64,000 nucleotides of DNA from Brachyspira pilosicoli (GCF_036997485.1 NZ_JAWLPU010000001.1:620001-684000); one strand, 5' to 3'; numbered from the stretch's first letter, positions 1 through 9,506 are shown. The notes: generated by a model from the sequence alone, not told the origin. A program made the numbers and translations.

Positions 1-877
1 ATGATAAAAATCCAAATACAAATATTAATACTGTGCTTAAAGATATAAAAGTATCAGCAGAAGCAGAAGAGCCTATAGCTATACCAATAAGCATAGTAAG
101 AATTCCTGTCAAAGATTTTTGTATTGTAACTGAGAAATTTTTAATAATATCAGATTCTCTTAAAATACTTCCAAAAAGAAGAGCAGCTATAAGCGGGAAT
201 GAATTAGCCAAAAATATACCGCAAAGAGCCATAGCAACCACAGCAAATATAATCTTCTCTCCCCTTGAAACATGTCTTAAATATGACATAGATATAGTTC
301 TTTCTTTCTTTGTAGTTAAAACTTTAGTAACACCAATCTGTAGTATAGGCAAAAGTTCCATATAAAGATATGATGCCATTACAATAGGGGCAAAATATCT
401 CGCATCAGTTACTAAAGTAGTCATATACATAGCCAAAGAACCATCAGCTGCGCCTATAATAGAAGTAGCAGCAGCCACATCAGAGCCTATTAAATTGCTT
501 ACCATAAAAAATACAACAAATATACCAATTTGAGAACTAGCACCTATAAAAAAATTTTTGGGATCAGCAAGTACAAGACCTAAATCTATCATAGTACCAA
601 CGGCGAAAAATACAAGCACAGAATAAACGCCGCTGCTTGCACCATTATATATCATACCCAAAAAACCATTAATAACATCTTCAGTGATTTTAGGTAAAGG
701 CATATTAGCAGCAAGTATAGCAACTCCCATAGGTAAAAGAAGTAAAGGTTTCTTATTATAATATATAGACATATAAATTAAATAAGCACCTATCAATATC
801 ATTATTATCTGCGAAAAAGACGGCGGATAAAAACCTGCAAATAAATAGTTAAAATCCAACCCTAAAGAATTATTCAT
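1..877 (-). CDS. mmdB: Methylmalonyl-CoA decarboxylase beta subunit, 3' end cut by window
   Basis: This is the membrane subunit of a biotin-dependent sodium-pumping decarboxylase. It releases CO2 from carboxybiotin and couples this to Na+ export. The frame is open from an ATG at 877 to the window edge (about 292 residues). It begins MNNSLGLDFNYLFAG and has many hydrophobic segments. Recognisable family stretches are PLLLLPMGVAILAANMPLP and GASSQIGIFVVFF, followed by an ANSFPLIAALLFGSILRES-like segment. It lies last in the operon, 22 bases after mmdC. OadB and GcdB are close relatives, so the substrate is inferred from the MmdA-type partner. The C-terminus lies outside the window. Confidence 0.93.
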   Translation of the reverse strand, partial: MNNSLGLDFNYLFAGFYPPSFSQIIMILIGAYLIYMSIYYNKKPLLLLPMGVAILAANMPLPKITEDVINGFLGMIYNGASSGVYSVLVFFAVGTMIDLGLVLADPKNFFIGASSQIGIFVVFFMVSNLIGSDVAAATSIIGAADGSLAMYMTTLVTDARYFAPIVMASYLYMELLPILQIGVTKVLTTKKERTISMSYLRHVSRGEKIIFAVVAMALCGIFLANSFPLIAALLFGSILRESDIIKNFSVTIQKSLTGILTMLIGIAIGSSASADTFISLSTVLIFVFGFLS

Positions 878-899
878 ATTCACCTCTCGAAATTATATC

Positions 900-1313
900 T
901 TACTTAATCTGCAATATTACTTGACCTTCTACAACAGATGAACCTTTCTCAACATGTATAGATATAACTTCTCCAGAAGCAGGAGCAGTAAGTTCATTTT
1001 CCATTTTCATAGCTTCTAATACAGCAACAACCTGTCCTTCTGTTACTTTGTCTCCTATAGCAACATTAAATGATAATATAGTGCCAGGCATAGTAGCTTT
1101 TACTGATATTGCATTCTCATCTATAGCAGGAGCTTTTTGAGCAACAGGTGCTGGTGTAGGTGCTGAAGCTTTTGTATTAGCCGCCTGATTATTTACAACT
1201 TTATTAACAGCAGCAGATAAAACTTTATTTGAAGCAGCAGACTCATTTCTTATCTCTTCAACAGATACATCATAACTTTTTCCATTAACAGTTACTTTAT
1301 AATTTTTAATCAT
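900..1313 (-). CDS. mmdC: Biotin carboxyl carrier protein of methylmalonyl-CoA decarboxylase (gamma)
   Basis: This 137-residue protein carries the biotin that shuttles the carboxyl group from the MmdA carboxyltransferase to the MmdB membrane subunit. Residues 1-30 form a short conserved N-terminal piece (MIKNYKVTVNGKSYDV). Residues 40-65 are an Ala/Pro/Asn linker, and residues 68-137 are a biotinyl domain. The biotin attachment motif EAMKMEN is present, with Lys103 as the modified residue. The gene sits between mmdD and mmdB, the order known from Veillonella. No separate epsilon subunit gene is present in the 36-base gap to mmdD. Confidence 0.93.
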   Translation of the reverse strand: MIKNYKVTVNGKSYDVSVEEIRNESAASNKVLSAAVNKVVNNQAANTKASAPTPAPVAQKAPAIDENAISVKATMPGTILSFNVAIGDKVTEGQVVAVLEAMKMENELTAPASGEVISIHVEKGSSVVEGQVILQIK

Positions 1314-1349
1314 CTTTTATCTCCTAATTATTTTTTATTTTCTCTTATT

Positions 1350-1655
1350 TTATTTTATTCTGTCAGCCATACCCCATACAGGAGTTTTAGACTCTTTTAT
1401 TGAAGTTATTACAAATTTAGAATTACCGCTATAAGCAGTGATACAAGCAGTAATAGCTGCTACAAGCTCACTGTCATCTAATAAATCCTCTTCTTTAGTT
1501 TTGCTCTCTTCTACAACCTTGCTAATCTCTTCTTCTTTCTTTATGTTTCTTGGCTTAAAAATAATACTTAAAACTAAAGCTAAAACATAAAAAACCAAAG
1601 CAACAATTAAAACAGATATTATACCGAATATTGTAATAGCAGCATTATGATCCAT
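1350..1655 (-). CDS. mmdD: Sodium pump decarboxylase delta subunit (OadG family)
   Basis: A 101-residue small membrane subunit that holds the decarboxylase complex together. One transmembrane helix lies at about residues 8-33. An acidic and lysine-rich cytoplasmic stretch follows at 38-60. The C-terminal part contains an AAITACITAY segment and ends WGMADRIK, which fits the conserved C-terminal Trp region of OadG/MmdD proteins. It lies between mmdA and mmdC, 38 bases after mmdA. The family is poorly conserved, so position in the operon supports the call as much as sequence does. Confidence 0.85.
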   Translation of the reverse strand: MDHNAAITIFGIISVLIVALVFYVLALVLSIIFKPRNIKKEEEISKVVEESKTKEEDLLDDSELVAAITACITAYSGNSKFVITSIKESKTPVWGMADRIK

Positions 1656-1693
1656 AATTTATTTACTCCTTTTATTATAATTACAATACAAAA

Positions 1694-3238
1694 TCACAAA
1701 GGTATATTACCATGTTTGCGAGGAAGTCTTGTTTCTCTTTTGCTTACTAATAAATGAAGTGCATTAATGAGATAGCTTCTAGTATATTCAGGCTCTATTA
1801 CATCATCAACATATCCTCTAACAGCAGCTCTGTAAGGGTTAGCAAACTCTTTTTTGTATTCTTCTATCTTTTCAGCTCTCATTTTCTTAGGGTCTTCAGC
1901 TTTTTCTATATCTTTTTTAAATATGATATTCGCAGCACCGTCAGGTCCCATAACAGCAATCTCAGCAGAAGGCCAAGCATAAACCATATCAGCACCTAAA
2001 TGTTTAGAACACATAGCTATATAAGCTCCGCCATAAGACTTTCTTATAATAAGAGTAATCTTTGGAGCAGTAGCCTCAGAATAAGCATATAAAAGTTTAG
2101 CACCATGTCTAATAACACCATTATGTTCCTGACCTACACCAGGTAAATATCCTGCAGTATCAACCAATGTAACCAATGGAATATTAAAACTATCGCAGAA
2201 ACGAATAAAACGAGCAGCTTTGTCCGCAGCATTAATATCAAGTACGCCTGCCATAGAATTAGGCTGATTAGCTATTATACCAACAGATTTACCATCAAGA
2301 CGAGCAAAACATATCACTATATTAGTAGCAAATAAAGGCTGAAGCTCAAAAAACTCGCCATTATCAACCACTCTTTTTATAATCTCTTTTATATCATAAG
2401 GTTTATTAGGACTGTCTGGAAGTATATTTGATAATTCTTCATCATTTCTATTAGGGTCATCATTAGTATTTTCTAAAGGCACATCTTCCAAATTATTTTG
2501 AGGTATATAAGAAAGTAATTTTTTAACACCTTCTAAAGTAGATATCTCATCAGGGAACATCAAAGAAGCAACACCGGAAGTTTTGCTATGAACAAAAGCT
2601 CCTCCAAGCTCTTCTGCAGAAACCTGTTCGCCTGTTACAGCCTTTACAACCTGAGGACCAGTGATAAACATATTAGCAGTTTTATCAGTCATAAGTATAA
2701 AGTCCATCAAAGCAGGAGAATAAACAGCTCCTCCCGCACAAGGCCCCATTATTACACATATTTGTGGAATTACTCCAGAAGCTTGTACGTTTCTATAGAA
2801 AATATCGCCATAACCTCTTAATGAATCAATACCCTCTTGTATTCTAGCTCCGCCTGAATCGTTAATACCAATACAAGGGCAGCCTAATTTTATTGCCATA
2901 TCTTGCACTTTACAAATTTTAGCAGCATGCATCTGTCCTAATGAACCGCCTATAACAGTAAAATCTTGAGCATATACACATACTTGTCTTCCGTTAATTT
3001 TACCATATCCTGTAACTACACCTTCGCCTGCTACTTTATTTTTTTCCATACCAAAATCACTGCATCTATGTTCTATAAAAGCATCAATCTCACAAAAAGT
3101 GCCTTCGTCTAAAAGATGCAATATACGTTCTCTTGCTGTTAATTTACCTTTAGCATGACGTTCTTCTATTTTGTCTTTGCCGCCAGCTTCTTCTATCTTT
3201 TCTTTTCTTTTCTTAAGTTCATTTATTTTTTCTTGCAT
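1694..3238 (-). CDS. mmdA: Methylmalonyl-CoA decarboxylase alpha subunit (carboxyltransferase)
   Basis: A 514-residue biotin-dependent carboxyltransferase that moves the carboxyl group from (S)-methylmalonyl-CoA to biotin on MmdC, giving propionyl-CoA. It contains the crotonase-like oxyanion motifs of the family: GINDSGGARIQEG, GPCAGGAVYSPA and, in the second half, RKSYGGAYIAMCS. The C-terminus KHGNIPL matches MmdA of Veillonella as I recall it. It is the first gene of the operon mmdA-D-C-B. The start is preceded by AAAAGG. Propionyl-CoA carboxylase beta (PccB) is the nearest alternative, but the membrane subunits downstream argue for the Na+-pumping decarboxylase. Confidence 0.93.
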   Translation of the reverse strand: MQEKINELKKRKEKIEEAGGKDKIEERHAKGKLTARERILHLLDEGTFCEIDAFIEHRCSDFGMEKNKVAGEGVVTGYGKINGRQVCVYAQDFTVIGGSLGQMHAAKICKVQDMAIKLGCPCIGINDSGGARIQEGIDSLRGYGDIFYRNVQASGVIPQICVIMGPCAGGAVYSPALMDFILMTDKTANMFITGPQVVKAVTGEQVSAEELGGAFVHSKTSGVASLMFPDEISTLEGVKKLLSYIPQNNLEDVPLENTNDDPNRNDEELSNILPDSPNKPYDIKEIIKRVVDNGEFFELQPLFATNIVICFARLDGKSVGIIANQPNSMAGVLDINAADKAARFIRFCDSFNIPLVTLVDTAGYLPGVGQEHNGVIRHGAKLLYAYSEATAPKITLIIRKSYGGAYIAMCSKHLGADMVYAWPSAEIAVMGPDGAANIIFKKDIEKAEDPKKMRAEKIEEYKKEFANPYRAAVRGYVDDVIEPEYTRSYLINALHLLVSKRETRLPRKHGNIPL

Positions 3239-3550
3239 ATTTGAAACCTTTTATTTGATTATATTTTTTAATTAAAAGTTAATTCTGCTAAATTAAAAAA
3301 TACAACTAATTAGTATTTATTGCAATCATATTTTATCATTTTTGTATATTTTAACAAATTAGTCGAAAGTTAAAAAATACAAAAAATAACTTGCAAAAAA
3401 GTTAGAATACTCTTACAATATGAAAAATTAATAATTCAAATAACATTATGGTATATAGAAAGAATAAAGAAAAATCAAATTATGTATGGTTTATTTTTTT
3501 AATTACTATAATTTAATATATATATACAATTTTTTAGGAGAAAGAATAAA
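3239..3550. other. Divergent intergenic region between mmdA and the outer-membrane protein genes
   Basis: This 312-base AT-rich gap separates two divergent transcription units. The plus-strand promoter is listed separately. On the minus strand a weaker candidate for mmdA reads TTGTTA-N16-TAAAAT upstream of the start, which I regard as tentative. The gap ends with an AGGAG ribosome-binding site just before the ATG at 3551. No RNA gene, repeat or hairpin of note was seen. Confidence 0.5.
3391..3419 (+). promoter_or_regulatory. Promoter for the outer-membrane protein genes
   Basis: TTGCAA at 3391-3396, a 17-base spacer and TACAAT at 3414-3419 match the sigma70 consensus well for such AT-rich DNA. 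It would give a 5' leader of about 125 bases before the ATG at 3551. This is pattern matching only. Confidence 0.5.
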
Positions 3551-4195
3551 ATGAAAAAATTAATTATAATAACAAGTATATTAGCAATGAGCATAAGCAG
3601 CGGACTTATGGCTAAAACAGGATTTGGTTTAGGGCTAATGATACCGCTTGGAGCAAGCTTCAGCAGTTTCAGCGGAAATGAAGCTCAACATGTAAAATCT
3701 GATACTGGATTTGAATTTGGTATTCATTTACAGCCTGCATATTATTTTGGGTTTAACAATTTATCATTCGGCTTAGGATTAGATTTAGGATATAAAAGAG
3801 ATGTGTTTGCTTTCAAAGCAGCTATTGATGAAAAATCAAAAGGCGGATTAACTTTCGATAGCTTAATGGTAGGAATACTTCCTAGAGTAGATATAGCTTT
3901 TGTTTCTATAGGTGTAGGTGCTGGTGTAAAAATACCTTTAGCAGGAAGCAGTTACTTTAGAGAAAGCGACGGAGGATACACTTCTCAAGGATATGATTAT
4001 AAAAAGCTTAAAGATACTTTTAAAAACCCTTATATACCTTATGTAAAGGGGGTTGTTGATTTCTTATTACCTTATAACCTAGTTTTAGGTATATATGCTT
4101 CTTATGATATACCTTTGGTAGAATATAAAGACCCTAATAATAATATTAAAATGTCTTCATTTGATTTAGGCGGAGAAATTGGATTGAGATTCTAA
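3551..4195 (+). CDS. Putative outer-membrane beta-barrel protein 1
   Basis: A 214-residue secreted protein. It has a Sec signal peptide (MKKLIIITSILAMSISSGLMA, cleavage likely after the Ala at about 21). The mature part alternates glycine, aromatic and hydrophobic residues, for example GLGLDLGYKRDVF and VGAGVKIPLAGSS. It ends in a C-terminal Phe (GLRF), typical of small outer-membrane barrels. It is about the size of an eight-strand barrel. It is clearly paralogous to the next gene, sharing the FEFGIH, YYFG, LPRVDI/LPRIDI, IPYVK and YDIP segments in order. No specific function is recognised. Confidence 0.7.
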   Translation: MKKLIIITSILAMSISSGLMAKTGFGLGLMIPLGASFSSFSGNEAQHVKSDTGFEFGIHLQPAYYFGFNNLSFGLGLDLGYKRDVFAFKAAIDEKSKGGLTFDSLMVGILPRVDIAFVSIGVGAGVKIPLAGSSYFRESDGGYTSQGYDYKKLKDTFKNPYIPYVKGVVDFLLPYNLVLGIYASYDIPLVEYKDPNNNIKMSSFDLGGEIGLRF

Positions 4196-4220
4196 TAAAA
4201 ATTAATTAAAAATAATATTT

Positions 4221-4260
4221 AAGGAATGCATATTTAATAATATGTATTCCTTATTTTTTA
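4221..4260 (+). terminator. Intrinsic terminator after outer-membrane protein 1
   Basis: A 13-base stem (AAGGAATGCATAT at 4221-4233 pairing with 4240-4252, one wobble) with a six-base loop, followed by a T-rich run. It lies 25 bases after the stop codon, so the two paralogues are probably transcribed separately. Confidence 0.75.
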
Positions 4261-4323
4261 TTATAAATAGATTATTACTATTTCCGAGTATAAAAAGCAG
4301 TACAATATAAAGGATTATAAAAA

Positions 4324-4965
4324 ATGAAAAAAATAGTGATAATTGCGAGCTTATTAGTAATTGGATTAAGCGGAAATTTGATGGCAAAAACTGGTTTTGA
4401 AGTTAATGTTCTTCTTCCTTTTGGATTTAGTTTGGGTACTTATACGGGTACTGATGCTGCTAAATATACTAAGGCTGATGCTGGTTTTGAATTTGGAATA
4501 CATGTTATACCTGGATATTATTTTGGAATTAGCAATATAGGTTTAGGAATTGGTTTTGATATTGGTTATCAGAAAGATGTATTTGCTTTCGGCTTAAAAT
4601 CTCAAAGCGGAAGATACGGTGCTTCTTTTGATAGTTTTAATTTAGGATTATTGCCTAGAATTGATATTGGATTTGTATCTTTAGGAATTGGAGGAGGATT
4701 CAAGTTTCCTATAGCTGGTCTTATGTATCAAAGAGATGGTGCTGACGGCATAGGTCAGGCTAGCATGTATGATACAAAGAATATTTATAAAGAGTTTAAT
4801 AAGCCTTTTATACCTTATGTAAAAGTTATGCTCGATTTTATATTACCGCTCAATTTAACAGCAGGTATTTATATTGCTTATGATATACCATTTATGGAAA
4901 GTAAAAGTCATAATTTCAAACTTTCTAGTGTAGATTTGGGAGCACAATTAGGTGTGAGATTCTAA
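4324..4965 (+). CDS. Putative outer-membrane beta-barrel protein 2
   Basis: A 213-residue paralogue of the preceding gene, aligning along its whole length with few gaps. It has a signal peptide (MKKIVIIASLLVIGLSGNLMA). A glycine and aromatic-rich mature region has alternating barrel-like strands such as LGIGFDIGYQKDVF and LGIGGGFKFPIAG. The terminal Phe is kept (GVRF). The short gap from gene 1 contains that gene's terminator and an AAAGGA ribosome-binding site. The two most variable stretches between the copies look like surface loops (around residues 40-50 and 135-150). Function unknown. Confidence 0.7.
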   Translation: MKKIVIIASLLVIGLSGNLMAKTGFEVNVLLPFGFSLGTYTGTDAAKYTKADAGFEFGIHVIPGYYFGISNIGLGIGFDIGYQKDVFAFGLKSQSGRYGASFDSFNLGLLPRIDIGFVSLGIGGGFKFPIAGLMYQRDGADGIGQASMYDTKNIYKEFNKPFIPYVKVMLDFILPLNLTAGIYIAYDIPFMESKSHNFKLSSVDLGAQLGVRF

Positions 4966-4983
4966 AAAACAGTTAAAAAAATT

Positions 4984-5022
4984 AAAAGAGCTTGTAAAAA
5001 AATATTATAAGCTCTTTTTTTT
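4984..5022. terminator. Bidirectional terminator between outer-membrane protein 2 and dnaX
   Basis: Perfect ten-base arms, AAAAGAGCTT at 4984-4993 and its complement at 5009-5018. A T run follows on the plus strand, and a T-rich run also follows on the minus strand. It serves the convergent ends of the barrel-protein gene and dnaX. Confidence 0.8.
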
Positions 5023-5043
5023 ATTCTATATATTTATTTCTAT

Positions 5044-6612
5044 TTATTGTAAAGAACTCTCGTCAACCTCGGTTGCTTGAAGGCGAGTTTTTAATTTATC
5101 TATCACATTACCTTCTACTGCCTTTTGAAACTGTATGGCTACATCTTTATTTTTTGTAAACTTTGGTATAGCACTCGCTATTAAGGCTGATATTCTTTTA
5201 TCAGATTGAACCATATCATAAATATGCTCTGGAATAGCTACTATTAATGTTGCACCTTTACTTTCTATTGGGTTTCCTTGCGATAACAAAGAATATATTG
5301 TTGGGCTTTCTGTTTCAACATATGAAAGAATTTTATTATAGAATATATGCCTTTTGTCATTCGGGCTAAGAGGAACATCATAAGCTGGTTTAGGAGCATT
5401 ATTAATTTCTTTAGGTTTTTGAATATTATCATTACTAAGCCCATAGTCTTCATTAGTGTCAGAAACAGTTTGAACATTGCTTGAAGATATAATGTCTACA
5501 GGACGAATCAAATTGTCTGTATCAAGAAGTAAAAGCATACGCATCTCAAATATTACCCTCGCATTAGAAGCATTTCTTATACGCTCTTCTACATTTAATA
5601 TATAATCAAGCATTCTCTCTATCTCATCATCGCTATAATTATTAGCAAAAGTCTTTAAGTCATCTCTCTCATTTTCTGTTATCTCTAATAATTTAATATC
5701 ATCAATACCGCTCTTTATCATAAGTACAACACGCATATAATCAATTAAATTATTAATGAATGTTCTCGGGTCAACAGACTCTTCAAATAGTTTTTTAACA
5801 AATTGAAAATAATTTTTTTTGTCTTTTGAAATCATTACATCAAAAAACTCTTTAACAAAAGAAAAATTATTCCCCCCAACCACAGCTATAACATCAGCAC
5901 TTGTAATATGTTTTTTGTCTGCAGTATAGGCTATCATCTTTTCTAATATAGTTTCACTATCACGAACAGAACCCCTTGCCTGTTTTGCTATCAAAAATAT
6001 AGCCTCATCATCATAAGCAATATTTTCTTTGTCTAATATACTTTTAAGAATCTTCTCTAAATCTTCTATACCCAAAGACTTAAAAATATACTGCTGACAT
6101 CGGCTTCTTATTGTTGGGAGTACTCTGTCTGCTTCAGTAGTAGCAAGTATAAATACAACATGGGAAGGCGGCTCTTCTAATGTTTTAAGTAAAGCATTAA
6201 AAGCTTCATTAGTAATCTGGTGAACCTCATCTATAATATATACTTTATATTTACCAGCAACAGGCGATATGCGTACATTTTCTATTATTGTTCTTATATT
6301 TTCTATACCTCTATTGCTTGCACCGTCTATTTCAATAACATCTAAAGGAGTGCCATTTTCTATTTGCGTACAAGAAGGACAAACCCCGCATGGTTTATCT
6401 GTAGGACCATTAACACAGTTTAAGGCCTTTGCTATAATTCTTGCAAGAGATGTTTTACCTACACCATGAGCTCCAGAAAAAAGATAAGCATGTGCTATTT
6501 TTTTTTGTGCTATACTTTTAGATATTGTTTTTGTAATATGTTCCTGTCCTATCACCTCTTCAAAAGTTTGCGGACGATATTTTCTTGCTATTACTTTATA
6601 GTTTTCAGCCAT
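5044..6612 (-). CDS. dnaX: DNA polymerase III subunit gamma/tau
   Basis: A 522-residue clamp-loader ATPase that loads the sliding clamp for replication. The Walker A motif GAHGVGKT is at residues 47-54. Zinc-binding cysteines are at 66, 75, 78 and 81. Further family motifs are YIIDEVHQIT (Walker B) and LEEPPSHVVFILATTE with the sensor region RSRCQQYIFK. Domains I-III end near residue 365. The remainder is a low-complexity linker and a tau-like C-terminal domain. It is last in a minus-strand run after rho, an Smr gene and a DUF1349 gene. Confidence 0.96.
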   Translation of the reverse strand: MAENYKVIARKYRPQTFEEVIGQEHITKTISKSIAQKKIAHAYLFSGAHGVGKTSLARIIAKALNCVNGPTDKPCGVCPSCTQIENGTPLDVIEIDGASNRGIENIRTIIENVRISPVAGKYKVYIIDEVHQITNEAFNALLKTLEEPPSHVVFILATTEADRVLPTIRSRCQQYIFKSLGIEDLEKILKSILDKENIAYDDEAIFLIAKQARGSVRDSETILEKMIAYTADKKHITSADVIAVVGGNNFSFVKEFFDVMISKDKKNYFQFVKKLFEESVDPRTFINNLIDYMRVVLMIKSGIDDIKLLEITENERDDLKTFANNYSDDEIERMLDYILNVEERIRNASNARVIFEMRMLLLLDTDNLIRPVDIISSSNVQTVSDTNEDYGLSNDNIQKPKEINNAPKPAYDVPLSPNDKRHIFYNKILSYVETESPTIYSLLSQGNPIESKGATLIVAIPEHIYDMVQSDKRISALIASAIPKFTKNKDVAIQFQKAVEGNVIDKLKTRLQATEVDESSLQ

Positions 6613-6686
6613 GTTAATAGTGTTCCATTAAATTATTTTTTATGTTTTTAAAATTATTTTAACAGACTATATTTATTTGTCAATTT

Positions 6687-7277
6687 TTATTTATGCTCAA
6701 GCCATTTACATTCTGTTATATGCATATCTGAAAATACTGCTCTAAAAGATGAAGCCTCAGGACTGCATGCATATATTCCAAAACTTATCTCATCATTGCC
6801 TTTAAATAAATGAAATATCCTCATCTGCTTAAAAGTTTTACCATCTTCGCTGTATTCAATTAAAAAATCACTTTCCCTTCTGCTTAATCTATAATACATC
6901 TCTTTTATAGAAGCTGATATATCTTGAGTAGCCCAATCAGAATATCCGTTATTTGTAACAACACTTCCCAAACGCTGATAATCTTCATTCTCATATTCTA
7001 TTGAAGCCTTAAACCAATTCTCACTGTCTATATAAATTGCAACTCCGCATTGGTCAAAACGGCGCTTACTTTCAAATAAAGTCTTTACAGTAAAAGAAAA
7101 ATATTTATCACTTGTTTTAGTTTGGAGTACAGGAGCATTGTCATTTCTAAAGCCATAATATGTTCTCTGCCAAAGGTCTGTATTAGGCTCTGTATATATT
7201 TCTATTTTCTCATCATCAATTAATATTTTTCGAGGCTTTCTAATCCAAAATAATTCTTCTTTTAAAAAACTTTTCAT
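6687..7277 (-). CDS. DUF1349-family protein (concanavalin-like fold)
   Basis: A 196-residue protein without a signal peptide. It resembles the DUF1349 family, which is related to the C-terminal domain of beta-xylosidases and has a jelly-roll lectin-like fold. Family-like features are the NTDLWQRTYYGF start, the FSFTVKTLF strand, QCGVAIYIDSENWFKASIEYE in the middle, and the late FGIYACSP segment. The catalytic role of the family is not established. It sits between the Smr gene and dnaX with short gaps and probably shares their transcript. Confidence 0.75.
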   Translation of the reverse strand: MKSFLKEELFWIRKPRKILIDDEKIEIYTEPNTDLWQRTYYGFRNDNAPVLQTKTSDKYFSFTVKTLFESKRRFDQCGVAIYIDSENWFKASIEYENEDYQRLGSVVTNNGYSDWATQDISASIKEMYYRLSRRESDFLIEYSEDGKTFKQMRIFHLFKGNDEISFGIYACSPEASSFRAVFSDMHITECKWLEHK

Positions 7278-7296
7278 TTTATATTTCCTAAAATTT

Positions 7297-7893
7297 TTAT
7301 AAAGTTAAATAAATTAATTTTGCACCAGAGCCTCCTAATTCCCTCGGAGCATCAGCAGCATATTTTATATAAGGCTTGCCCTCTGTAGCAATATAATATT
7401 CAACTATGTTTTTTAATACTGGTATTTTATTTTCGCTTCCAAAACCTTTTCCATGTATTATAAGTATTGGGCTTATTTTATTCTTTTTGCATTCACCGAT
7501 AAAATGCTTTACTTCAATTAAAGCTCTATCAGCTGTAAGACCATGCAAATCTATTTTTTCCTTTGGAACGGCATTTTTTATTTTTGGCTTAAATTTGACA
7601 TTCTTTTTTGGAAACTCTTTTTTTGAATGATTGCTGCAATCAAGGTTTTTAATAGCATTTAAAAATAAAAGTCTTTCTTCTTCACTTACAGTATAATTAT
7701 TAGTTATATTATCTTTATAGGTTTCTTTATATTCTTCGTTTTTAGCTGGATGATTGAGAGTATTTTTATTTGATGTTTCACTTTCTTTTTTTATTTCTTT
7801 TTTTAGAACTTTATTTTCTTCATAATCTTTTGGAAAATAGCCATGCTCTACAAAAAATTTAAATAGCCTCTCATCATCATATTTATCAGACAT
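7297..7893 (-). CDS. Smr-domain protein
   Basis: A 198-residue protein whose C-terminal 85 residues form an Smr (small MutS-related) domain. It shows the DLHGLTADRA motif and the HGKGFGS loop that are diagnostic for the family. Smr domains are nucleases acting on branched DNA or on RNA. The N-terminal half is lysine and glutamate-rich and probably disordered. It is a stand-alone Smr protein, with no MutS2 ATPase in front. It starts 13 bases after the end of rho. Confidence 0.85.
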   Translation of the reverse strand: MSDKYDDERLFKFFVEHGYFPKDYEENKVLKKEIKKESETSNKNTLNHPAKNEEYKETYKDNITNNYTVSEEERLLFLNAIKNLDCSNHSKKEFPKKNVKFKPKIKNAVPKEKIDLHGLTADRALIEVKHFIGECKKNKISPILIIHGKGFGSENKIPVLKNIVEYYIATEGKPYIKYAADAPRELGGSGAKLIYLTL

Positions 7894-7906
7894 TGATACT
7901 AAAACC

Positions 7907-9376
7907 TCATGAGTTTAATAATTTTAAAAACTCAGAATTATCTTTAGTATTTTTCATTTTAGCTATCATCTTCTCAATAAAGTCGTATTCATCAATATTG
8001 ATACCCTGACCCTGAACACTTCTAACAAGATTCATCTTAGCAAGCTCTTCCTCATTAAGAAGTAAATCATCTCTCCTTGTAGAAGAAGAATCTATATCAA
8101 TAGCAGGGAATATTCTTCTATTAGCAAACTTCCTCTCTAAATGAAGCTCCATATTACCAGTACCCTTAAACTCTTCGTAAATATAATCGTCCATCTTACT
8201 TCCAGTATCAACTAAAGCAGAAGCGATTATTGTAAGAGAGCCGCCCTCTTCTATATTACGAGCAGCGCCGAAGAATTTTTTAGGCTTATGAAGTGCATTA
8301 GAATCAACTCCTCCTGTTAATACCTTACCGCTTGCAGGCACTACTAAGTTATAAGCCCTTGAAAGCCTTGTTATAGAATCTAATATAATTACAACATCAT
8401 GTTTATTTTCAACTAATCTCTTAGCCTTCTCTAATACCATCTCTGAAACTTGACAATGCTTTTCTGGAAGTTCATCAAAAGTAGAAGCAATAACTTCAGC
8501 CTCTGGAACTTGTCTTTTCATGTCAGTAACCTCTTCAGGACGCTCATCTATAAGAAGAATGAAAAGTTTAATATCTGGATAGTTTTTACATATAGCATTA
8601 GCAATCTCCTGAAGCATCATAGTTTTACCAGCTTTAGGGGGTGCTACTATTAATCCTCTTTGTCCTTTACCTATAGGAGATACTAAGTTTATAATACGAG
8701 TAGAGATTTTATTTGGAGCAAACTCTAAATTAATTCTTTCATTAGGAAATATTGGTGTAAGCTTATCAAATAAAGGTCTTCTATGCAAATTATCAGGCTT
8801 TTCGCCATTAACAGATTCTATTCTAAGCAAAGCAAAAAACTTTTCACCTGCATTATCTTTAGGAGGTCTTACTTCTCCGCTAATAACATCCCCTGTTCTA
8901 AGTCCGAAAAGTCTAATTTGTGCAGGAGATATATATATGTCATCAGAGCCTACTAAATAATTTGTGTTTTTAGAACGTAAGAAACCAAATCCGTCTTGCA
9001 AAGTTTCTAATGTACCCTCAGCAACAACTTTACCTTCTAAATTAATATGAGATTTTACTATTAAATGCATTAATTCCTGTCTTCTTAAATTGCTGTTAGT
9101 ATCTTTCTTAATGCCGTAATTTTCAGCAAAATCTATTAATTCATCAAAAGTTAAAACACTTAATTGGCTAATGTAAAGTACATCAAAAGGTCTTTGAATT
9201 TTATTATTATTCTCTTCTTCTTTATTATTGTCATCTTCAACAGCAGAAACTTCTTCTTTTTCTTCTTCTTGAGTCTTAGCAACTACCTTTCTAACAACTT
9301 TTCTTACCTTTCTCACCTTTTTCAAAGGCACAACATTTTCATCAGCAGAAAACTCTAAATTGTTATCTTCAGACAT
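7907..9376 (-). CDS. rho: Transcription termination factor Rho
   Basis: A 489-residue hexameric RNA-dependent ATPase that ends transcription. Residues 1-60 are a highly charged Lys/Glu/Asn extension not seen in the E. coli protein. A Rho N-domain and the cold-shock-like primary RNA site follow ([12 protein letters not shown]). The Walker A motif APPKAGKT is at residues 245-252. [16 protein letters not shown] is the Walker B region and [16 protein letters not shown] the R-loop region. It is separated from rplQ by 130 bases containing a small hairpin. Few intrinsic terminators were seen at the ends of the large minus-strand operons, which fits reliance on Rho. Confidence 0.97.
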   Translation of the reverse strand: MSEDNNLEFSADENVVPLKKVRKVRKVVRKVVAKTQEEEKEEVSAVEDDNNKEEENNNKIQRPFDVLYISQLSVLTFDELIDFAENYGIKKDTNSNLRRQELMHLIVKSHINLEGKVVAEGTLETLQDGFGFLRSKNTNYLVGSDDIYISPAQIRLFGLRTGDVISGEVRPPKDNAGEKFFALLRIESVNGEKPDNLHRRPLFDKLTPIFPNERINLEFAPNKISTRIINLVSPIGKGQRGLIVAPPKAGKTMMLQEIANAICKNYPDIKLFILLIDERPEEVTDMKRQVPEAEVIASTFDELPEKHCQVSEMVLEKAKRLVENKHDVVIILDSITRLSRAYNLVVPASGKVLTGGVDSNALHKPKKFFGAARNIEEGGSLTIIASALVDTGSKMDDYIYEEFKGTGNMELHLERKFANRRIFPAIDIDSSSTRRDDLLLNEEELAKMNLVRSVQGQGINIDEYDFIEKMIAKMKNTKDNSEFLKLLNS

Positions 9377-9404
9377 AAGTAACCTCCATAAACCTTATAT
9401 GTAA

Positions 9405-9428
9405 GTTATAGTCTATAAAAACTATAAC
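9405..9428 (-). other. Hairpin in the rho 5' leader
   Basis: Eight-base arms GTTATAGT (9405-9412) and ACTATAAC (9421-9428) around an eight-base loop, just upstream of the rho start. It could be a leader structure or a weak terminator. It has no G+C-rich stem, so its function is uncertain. Confidence 0.3.
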
Positions 9429-9506
9429 CAACACATAAAATTTACTTTTGTTTATATATAATTAGATTAATAAACGATTATTATTTTAAATTATTAAAAT
9501 TATTTT

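Noticed and set aside
33-365. 110-codon plus-strand open frame
   Set aside because: It is antisense to mmdB, whose frame gives a clear membrane protein.
5815-5840. A-run in dnaX as a programmed frameshift site producing a short gamma form
   Set aside because: The run would cut the protein near residue 275, inside the clamp-loader core. No stimulating Shine-Dalgarno or hairpin was evident.
6497-6512. Nine-A run near the start of dnaX
   Set aside because: Slippage here would abolish the protein near residue 38. It looks like ordinary Lys codon usage in AT-rich DNA.
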